A stretch of 18,831 nucleotides of DNA from Sphingobacteriales bacterium. Its GTDB lineage: Bacteria > Bacteroidota > Bacteroidia > Chitinophagales > Chitinophagaceae. Location of the stretch: positions 1 through 18,831 of the forward strand of contig CANHUD010000016.1 in NCBI GenBank assembly GCA_947463665.1, read 5' to 3'. Below are positions 14,534 to 18,831 of this stretch, piece after piece. Numbering within the stretch: position 1 is the first letter of the stretch; each line of letters starts with the position of its first letter. Position numbers and translations under genes: made by a program. The notes under the pieces are model-generated. The model was not told the origin of the DNA and did no database searches. It worked only from the letters and a program-made list of their open reading frames with translations.

Positions 14534-15073
14534 TTATAAATTCCTGAATTTATCGAGTCCCTTCCAAAGGGGGTTCTGCGTTTCTTGTTTTTCCTGTTCC
14601 AGCTGGCTGATTTTTTTCAGCACATCCTGGTTACAGGTTGAATGTCCCTGCTCATCTTCCGGACAAATCCGGTGTGTAGGTACACTCAGTGTTACAAATT
14701 CGTAGATCCAGTTTTCAACATTAAGAAGACTTTCTCCTCTTGAAATATAGAAAACATCGGGATCTTCCTCTTCTTCGTTCATCCGTTCCGGATCATCCAC
14801 CAGTTTGACCAGCATCTCAAATTCATCCCACAAATCCACTTTAAGCGGATTGCCACACCTGTCACAACTGGACATTACCGAACCATCCACAAAGAACTTA
14901 AGCAACATGAACGTTGAGCTCTTTTCAAGCAACAGCCGTACCTTTGCATTCGGTTCAGAAAATTCCTGCGGAGGATAGGATTCAAAAAAGAGCTCCCCAA
15001 CCATATAGGTATATTCATGAACACCGGGTTTTAAGCCGACAAACGCTATATCATATTCCCGGCGAACTGACAT
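14534..15073 (-). CDS. yceD: YceD/DUF177 family protein (rpmF partner, 23S rRNA accumulation)
   Basis: A 179-residue protein when started at the ATG at 15073 (MSVRREYDIAFVGLKPGVHEY). The reading frame stays open 35 codons further upstream, but those codons would run across the promoter box and into the divergent DUF3810 gene, and they do not look like the family, so the shorter start is chosen. DUF177 proteins are nearly always encoded directly before rpmF, as here, and are linked to 23S rRNA accumulation or 50S assembly. CDRCGNPL (residues about 65-72) and CPEDEQGHSTC near residue 155 may form a zinc site. The C-terminus NPLWKGLDKFRNL matches the common family ending. Function beyond the ribosome link is not known. 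Confidence 0.88.
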   Translation of the reverse strand: MSVRREYDIAFVGLKPGVHEYTYMVGELFFESYPPQEFSEPNAKVRLLLEKSSTFMLLKFFVDGSVMSSCDRCGNPLKVDLWDEFEMLVKLVDDPERMNEEEEDPDVFYISRGESLLNVENWIYEFVTLSVPTHRICPEDEQGHSTCNQDVLKKISQLEQEKQETQNPLWKGLDKFRNL

Positions 15074-15094
15074 GACCTTCCTGATTAAGGGATG

Positions 15095-15125
15095 CAAAGG
15101 TATTGAGAATTCCATTAATTTCCAA
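15095..15125 (-). promoter_or_regulatory. Promoter (TTG-N20-TACCTTTG) for the yceD-rpmF operon
   Basis: On the minus strand TTG (15125-15123), a 20-base spacer, then TACCTTTG (15102-15095). This fits the Bacteroidota consensus in both elements and in spacing. The -7 box is 21 bases upstream of the ATG at 15073, so the leader would be about 15 bases. It also supports the short yceD start. Confidence 0.7.
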
Positions 15126-15128
15126 TTT

Positions 15129-16193
15129 ATGCTGTTGCGAAACAAAACATTCCGGTGGACGGGGTTAATCCTGGCCATTTTACTGGTGCAATGGGTGCAG
15201 CTGGCCCCGGAACGAATTGAACAATTCTATGCCCGGGGTGCTTACCTGTTGATCGGGAAACTGCTCCGCCGACTTACGGGCTGGTTGCCGTTCAGTGTGG
15301 GGGATTTGCTGTACATATTAGCTATTTTATGGCTTGTTTTTCTGCTTGTCCGTACAGTGATGATTGTACGCAACGGGCAAATCAACAGGCCTTACATAAA
15401 ACGGGCATTGATGTCGGGAATTTTCATTTCAGCCTGTATATACCTGATTTTCAATTTACTGTGGGGGATGAATTATGAGCGGACGGGTGTGGCTTCCCAA
15501 TTGGGACTGGCAGAGCGTACACCATCGGATACAGCCCTGTTGCGGTTGACCACCGGGCTGCGCGACCGGCTTATATCGATTCGGCCGAAGCAACTTTCTT
15601 CCGGGCCAAAGGATAGGGGGCATTATCCGCTTCAGGGATACCGGAAGCTGGCATCACGGTTACCCATTCCGGATCCGGAACCCTTGTCTGTTAAAGCCTC
15701 TATGTTTGGATTTATCGGTAATTATCTGGGGTATTCCGGCTATTTCAATCCATTTACGGGGGAAGCGCAGGTAAATACTGCCATTCCACAGTTTATGATT
15801 CCGTTTGTCACCGCTCATGAAATGGCTCATCAACTCGGATATGCCCGGGAGGATGAAGCCAGTTTTATCGGACATCTGGCGGCCACAGCCTCTGCTGATG
15901 CATGCACGCAGTATTCCTCTTATCTGAACATGTTCCTCTATGCCCATCGGGAACTCCGGCAGGTAGATTCAACTGCCGCAAGTATGATCTGGGAGTCGGT
16001 AACACCCGCTGTAAGAGCTGACATCCGGGAATATCGTCTGTTTCTTCAACGGTACGATACGGTGATCGGGGAGTGGGTGGATGCGTTTTATGACCGCTAT
16101 CTTCGGTGGAACGACCAGCCGGAAGGGACCCGGACGTACAGCAGGGTAGTGATCTGGCTGGTGGCCTGGCAGGAAAAATACGGGACTGTTTAG
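15129..16193 (+). CDS. DUF3810 membrane protein with HExxH-like metalloprotease motif
   Basis: A 354-residue protein from the ATG at 15129; an ATG at 15072 in the same frame would add 19 residues that overlap yceD and precede the membrane anchor, so the downstream start is preferred. Three hydrophobic segments (about residues 10-25, 55-80 and 93-112) place the N-terminal third in the inner membrane. The remainder is probably exposed to the periplasm. It holds HEMAHQLGYAREDEASF, with H230, E231 and H234 forming an HExxH pattern and a possible third ligand Glu downstream (EDEASF), as in gluzincin-type metallopeptidases. This motif is a DUF3810 hallmark. Substrate and role are unknown. The gene is divergent from yceD (55-base gap), and its TAG stop overlaps the dcd stop. 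Confidence 0.82.
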   Translation: MLLRNKTFRWTGLILAILLVQWVQLAPERIEQFYARGAYLLIGKLLRRLTGWLPFSVGDLLYILAILWLVFLLVRTVMIVRNGQINRPYIKRALMSGIFISACIYLIFNLLWGMNYERTGVASQLGLAERTPSDTALLRLTTGLRDRLISIRPKQLSSGPKDRGHYPLQGYRKLASRLPIPDPEPLSVKASMFGFIGNYLGYSGYFNPFTGEAQVNTAIPQFMIPFVTAHEMAHQLGYAREDEASFIGHLAATASADACTQYSSYLNMFLYAHRELRQVDSTAASMIWESVTPAVRADIREYRLFLQRYDTVIGEWVDAFYDRYLRWNDQPEGTRTYSRVVIWLVAWQEKYGTV

Positions 16194-16726
16194 AAGCGGT
16201 TCTTCCACATCATGCTTTCCACCGGCTTATCGATCTGCTGTGCGTATTTCGCGTTCTTTTTTTCGTTGTATTTAACTTCGATTTCTCCTTCTACAGGGAA
16301 ATAGATCAGTTGACCGATGGGCATTCCTGCATAAACCTTAACGGGTTGTTTTACAGAGATTTCCAGTGTCCAGTTGCCGCAGAAACCAACATCCCCTTTT
16401 CCGGCCGTGGCATGGATATCAATCCCTAACCTGCCGGTAGAGGACTTCCCCTCCAGGAAAGGTACATGTACATGCGTTTCTGTGTATTCAAGGGTTACGC
16501 CAAGGTAGAAAACATGCGGATACAGTACAAACCCGTCTTCCGGGATTTCGAAATACTCGATCTGGTTATGTACCCGGGCGTCCAGAATATGATTTTTATA
16601 GGTGGCCAGCCATTTCCCCAGATGAACATCATAGGAATTGCTACCCAGCGCCTCTCGTTCATAGGGCTGAATAACGATGGTTCCCTTTTCCATTTCTTCC
16701 AGAATACGTTTGTCTGACAGAATCAT
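16190..16726 (-). CDS. dcd: dCTP deaminase
   Basis: A 178-residue nucleotide deaminase of the dCTP deaminase/dUTPase fold that makes dUTP from dCTP for dTTP synthesis in the cytoplasm. It starts MILSDKRILEEMEKG, typical of Dcd. The nucleotide-binding loop is EGKSSTGRLG (92-101), and the catalytic Glu is E122 in WTLEISV, equivalent to the general base of the E. coli enzyme. GMPIGQLIYF (134-143) is the conserved C-terminal strand. In E. coli the loop reads GRSSLARLG, so Arg is Lys here (K94), as in several Bacteroidota. A bifunctional dCTP deaminase/dUTPase is possible and cannot be excluded by eye. It is convergent with the DUF3810 gene (stop codons share TTAG) and divergent from the phosphopantetheinyl transferase gene. 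Confidence 0.92.
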   Translation of the reverse strand: MILSDKRILEEMEKGTIVIQPYEREALGSNSYDVHLGKWLATYKNHILDARVHNQIEYFEIPEDGFVLYPHVFYLGVTLEYTETHVHVPFLEGKSSTGRLGIDIHATAGKGDVGFCGNWTLEISVKQPVKVYAGMPIGQLIYFPVEGEIEVKYNEKKNAKYAQQIDKPVESMMWKNRF

Positions 16727-16783
16727 AACCTGATTTTTGGTATACCCTTAAAAGAACGCGAAATTCGCATTTTTCAGCGGGGT

Positions 16784-17404
16784 ATGCCATTGTTTTTTCA
16801 ACAAGATATCAACGGGAGCGGATCACTGGCTGTGTGGGAGATCACGGAGAGTGAATCGTTTTTTCTTCAACAACCGCTGGGGTTGCGCGAAATTCGTCAT
16901 CCCCAAAAGCGACTGCAGCATGCTGCAGGCCGTTATCTCCTGCGTTGGATGGACCCGGCCTTTCCGGTTGATCAGATCGTCTCCAACCCGGCTGAAAAAC
17001 CGTATCTACCCGACTCCGCCTGTCAGTTTTCCATTTCACATTCCGGAAAATATGCCGCAACCATTCTTTCTTCCACTACATCGGTTGGAATAGATGTGGA
17101 GTGTTATTCGCCCAAAGTGATGAAAGTGTTGCATAAATTTCTACGTCCAGAAGAACAGGAAAAACTGCTTCAACAGCATGCCATCCCTTTTTTACTGGAA
17201 ACACTCTGTTGGAGCACAAAAGAAGCTGTATTCAAATGGTATGGAAAAGGGGAGGTGGATTTCCGGGAAGATATAAAAATCACAGACATTGTGCAGAAAG
17301 ATCCTGAAACATACATGCTATCCGTTCAGTTTAGAGAGAAATTCCTGATGGTATTTGGTAAGACATTCCCGGAATGTTGTCTGACCTGGGTTGCAGCGGA
17401 ATAA
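16784..17404 (+). CDS. 4'-phosphopantetheinyl transferase superfamily protein
   Basis: A 206-residue enzyme that moves the phosphopantetheine arm from CoA to a serine on acyl- or peptidyl-carrier proteins. The Sfp-type motifs are all present: FSISHSG (82-88), VGIDVE (101-106, with metal-binding D104 and E106) and WSTKEAVFK (143-151, with E147 and K151). Length fits a short Sfp/HetI-type protein rather than the about 125-residue AcpS. No polyketide or peptide synthetase is near, so a housekeeping role on fatty-acid ACP is plausible, and it may be the only such enzyme. The start at 16784 is 57 bases from the divergent dcd start, and a terminator follows the stop. The short shared upstream gap (16727-16783) contains an 11-base palindrome, GCGAAATTCGC at 16758, but no consensus promoter. 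Confidence 0.9.
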   Translation: MPLFFQQDINGSGSLAVWEITESESFFLQQPLGLREIRHPQKRLQHAAGRYLLRWMDPAFPVDQIVSNPAEKPYLPDSACQFSISHSGKYAATILSSTTSVGIDVECYSPKVMKVLHKFLRPEEQEKLLQQHAIPFLLETLCWSTKEAVFKWYGKGEVDFREDIKITDIVQKDPETYMLSVQFREKFLMVFGKTFPECCLTWVAAE

Positions 17405-17422
17405 TTGAAACCGGAAACTAAA

Positions 17423-17457
17423 AAAAGGCCCGTGCAATCATGCTGCACGGGCCTTTT
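17423..17457. terminator. Bidirectional terminator between PPTase and T9SS cargo genes
   Basis: Perfect 14-base arms AAAAGGCCCGTGCA (17423-17436) and TGCACGGGCCTTTT (17444-17457) around a 7-base loop. Flanking A's on the left and T's on the right make it a rho-independent terminator for either of the convergent genes. It lies 18 bases past the PPTase stop and 15 bases past the T9SS gene stop. Confidence 0.92.
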
Positions 17458-17472
17458 GAAGTTTATTAATTA

Positions 17473-18831
17473 TTAGTCGATTAGTATCCGCTTGAGATAG
17501 TGATCTTTACCATGTGTGACTTTCAGCATATAGATACCCGGAGCTACTTTTGGCAGCTGGATGTTCTGATTGAAATCGCCGCTGAATGTATCGTACGACT
17601 GGCGGTAGACCTGCTGTCCGGAAATATTGAGTACCGCAATGTCCAGCTGTTCTCTTCCTTTAACGCGGAACTGCACATTGAATAATCCTCTGTTCGGATT
17701 GGGTGCCAGCAACAGGCCAATTTTAGCCGGATCTACGTTGTTCACGGAGGTAACAACCACATTGAGTTCATTGGAAAGGCCGATACAGCCCATCGGTTCG
17801 GTGTTGGCTACCCGGTAGAGACCTGAGGTGGTGGCGATAAATTGTTGCTGATTGGCACCGGCTATATCCGTACCGTTCAGACGCCACTGATTTCCATTTG
17901 CCAGCGAACTTGATAAGGTGTTGCCGCTCTGGGAAACGACCGGCAGAACATTGTCTGTAGCGGTAATGGGTACGCGCGGACTGGGGCAGCCTTCCAGTGT
18001 GCTGACCTTCATATCGTAAAAGAAATAATAGAAGTTGTTGGGATCACTGGGGGATACCACACTGTTGCCGGTGAACGTGAAAAGATTACTGTTGCCATTC
18101 AGCTGCAGAGGGTAAGGGCCAGGCAGCGGTATATTGTTGTTTCTGTAAATAGTAGCTCCTTCCGTACACTGCATGATCAGAACATAGTTTCCTGGCTCTG
18201 CAACCTGGAAGTTGAGGTTATAGATGAGTCCTGTATCTGCCGGATTGTTCTCCGTAAGGACGCCTGCCTGAGCCGTTGGCCTGCTGTTGGTTACCTGAAA
18301 GGTTCGCTGGCCTCTGTTGCGATAAGAATAACCACCGGTTCCATTCTCGCTCACGATATCCGCGAGTATAATGTTTATTTTCCCGGGATTGCCCGTATAC
18401 ATCCGCACAGATTCGATAAGCATAGGTACCTGATTGGAGAAACGCACAAAGTTTCCGTTGAATTCGTTGTATCCGCCACTGGGGAATACCAATTTATTGA
18501 CCGGGCCCACACTGCCACGAATGTCGTTCGTGGCCGCAAAATAACGTTTATCAGACGTTACCTGATTGGTAGTGATCGTTGCGCCGGTGGTAGAAGTAGT
18601 AAACGGAGAAGCGGCGGCAGCACTGGTGAACCAGGAGATCCTGCCGTTTGAGGTATTCGCTTTCAGTCTGACTTCTGTGCCATTGCAAACTACACCGGCC
18701 AGGTTGGTAGGAGCTGCTCCCGGACTGGAAGTGGTGATTTCATTCACCCGTTCATTGTTGGCCGTCAGCTGATCGCCCTGAATATTGACACGTGCCACAA
18801 AATTGTAGGTAGTATTGGCTTCCATCAGGAA
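17473..18831 (-). CDS. Secreted T9SS cargo protein with Ig-like domains, C-terminal part (cut by window edge)
   Basis: The reading frame is open to the right edge, so the ATG at 18825 is probably internal and the N-terminus and signal peptide lie outside. At least 452 residues are visible. The order is: end of a beta-sandwich domain (TYNFVARVNIQGDQLTANN); an Ig-like domain (VCNGTEVRLKA...ISWFTSAAAASPF...RYFAATN), similar to those called CHU_C-associated or Ig_7; a beta-rich region about 200 residues long; a second Ig/PKD-like module (NGNQWRLNGTDIAGANQQQF...SGLYRV); and a type A T9SS sorting domain in the last about 75 residues (APNPNRGLFNV...GQQVYRQSYD...APGIYMLKV...YLKRILID). That domain targets the protein through the type IX secretion system. 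Presumed to be an extracellular or surface protein; the effector domain, if any, is outside the window. Confidence 0.88.
   Translation of the reverse strand, partial: FLMEANTTYNFVARVNIQGDQLTANNERVNEITTSSPGAAPTNLAGVVCNGTEVRLKANTSNGRISWFTSAAAASPFTTSTTGATITTNQVTSDKRYFAATNDIRGSVGPVNKLVFPSGGYNEFNGNFVRFSNQVPMLIESVRMYTGNPGKINIILADIVSENGTGGYSYRNRGQRTFQVTNSRPTAQAGVLTENNPADTGLIYNLNFQVAEPGNYVLIMQCTEGATIYRNNNIPLPGPYPLQLNGNSNLFTFTGNSVVSPSDPNNFYYFFYDMKVSTLEGCPSPRVPITATDNVLPVVSQSGNTLSSSLANGNQWRLNGTDIAGANQQQFIATTSGLYRVANTEPMGCIGLSNELNVVVTSVNNVDPAKIGLLLAPNPNRGLFNVQFRVKGREQLDIAVLNISGQQVYRQSYDTFSGDFNQNIQLPKVAPGIYMLKVTHGKDHYLKRILID

Noticed and set aside
15072..15128. Upstream ATG giving a 373-residue DUF3810 protein
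   Set aside because: The extra 19 residues overlap the yceD start codon and are polar; the ATG at 15129 begins directly before the membrane anchor.
15074..15178. A 35-codon N-terminal extension of the yceD frame
   Set aside because: It would span the promoter TTG-N20-TACCTTTG and overlap the divergent DUF3810 gene; the ATG at 15073 gives the usual family start and length.
16758..16768. Palindrome GCGAAATTCGC between dcd and the PPTase gene, as a possible operator
   Set aside because: Only 11 bases with a single-base centre and no second copy; no promoter element is recognisable around it, so a regulatory call is not supported.

Overview
The window looks like a chromosomal housekeeping stretch from a Bacteroidota bacterium, most likely Chitinophagaceae or a close relative. 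The taxonomic signals are: a type IX secretion (Por) C-terminal sorting domain; DUF2723 and DUF3810 membrane proteins, both typical of the phylum; a bL32 without zinc cysteines; recurrent promoter elements of the Bacteroidota type (TAnnTTTG, twice with a TTG/TTTG 19-20 bases further upstream); and no obvious need for Shine-Dalgarno sites. No phage genes, transposases, CRISPR array or defence island were seen.

Layout. At the left edge is the 5' end of mtaB (tRNA methylthiotransferase, minus strand), divergent from a plus-strand run plsC-like acyltransferase, priA and murB (175-4451). Converging on murB is a minus-strand pair: a MoxR/Mg-chelatase-like AAA+ ATPase and, upstream of it, a vWA-domain protein (4448-7089). 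Next on the minus strand, each with its own promoter-like box, come a 1080-residue DUF2723 GT-C-type membrane protein, a divergent SAM hydroxide adenosyltransferase-family (DUF62) protein, a short-chain dehydrogenase, a tRNA-Lys(UUU) and a small outer-membrane barrel-like protein. After these come plsX and, further upstream on the same strand, an yceD(DUF177)-rpmF operon. A DUF3810 membrane protein with an HExxH-like motif runs divergently from yceD and converges on dcd. A 4'-phosphopantetheinyl transferase is divergent from dcd. A secreted T9SS cargo protein, cut by the right edge, closes the window.

How the genes relate. plsC and plsX belong to phosphatidic acid synthesis, and the phosphopantetheinyl transferase activates carrier proteins. 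murB makes UDP-MurNAc for peptidoglycan. priA restarts stalled replication. yceD, rpmF, tRNA-Lys and mtaB serve ribosome and tRNA function. dcd feeds dTTP synthesis.

The most unusual feature is a heptanucleotide repeat array (AATCACT/AATCACC) inside the murB reading frame, where it encodes an ITNHQSL-type peptide in place of the usual FAD-domain segment before the GGGSN loop. Every place where the repeat would create an in-frame TAA stop carries CAA instead. A sister array, four perfect AATCTCT units, fills the gap between the vWA and AAA+ genes. Other points are: a DUF62 protein that appears to lack all three canonical catalytic residues; two convergent gene pairs whose stop codons overlap in the same TTAG tetranucleotide; an mtaB promoter so close to the ATG that the mRNA would be nearly leaderless; and three or four well-formed hairpin terminators.
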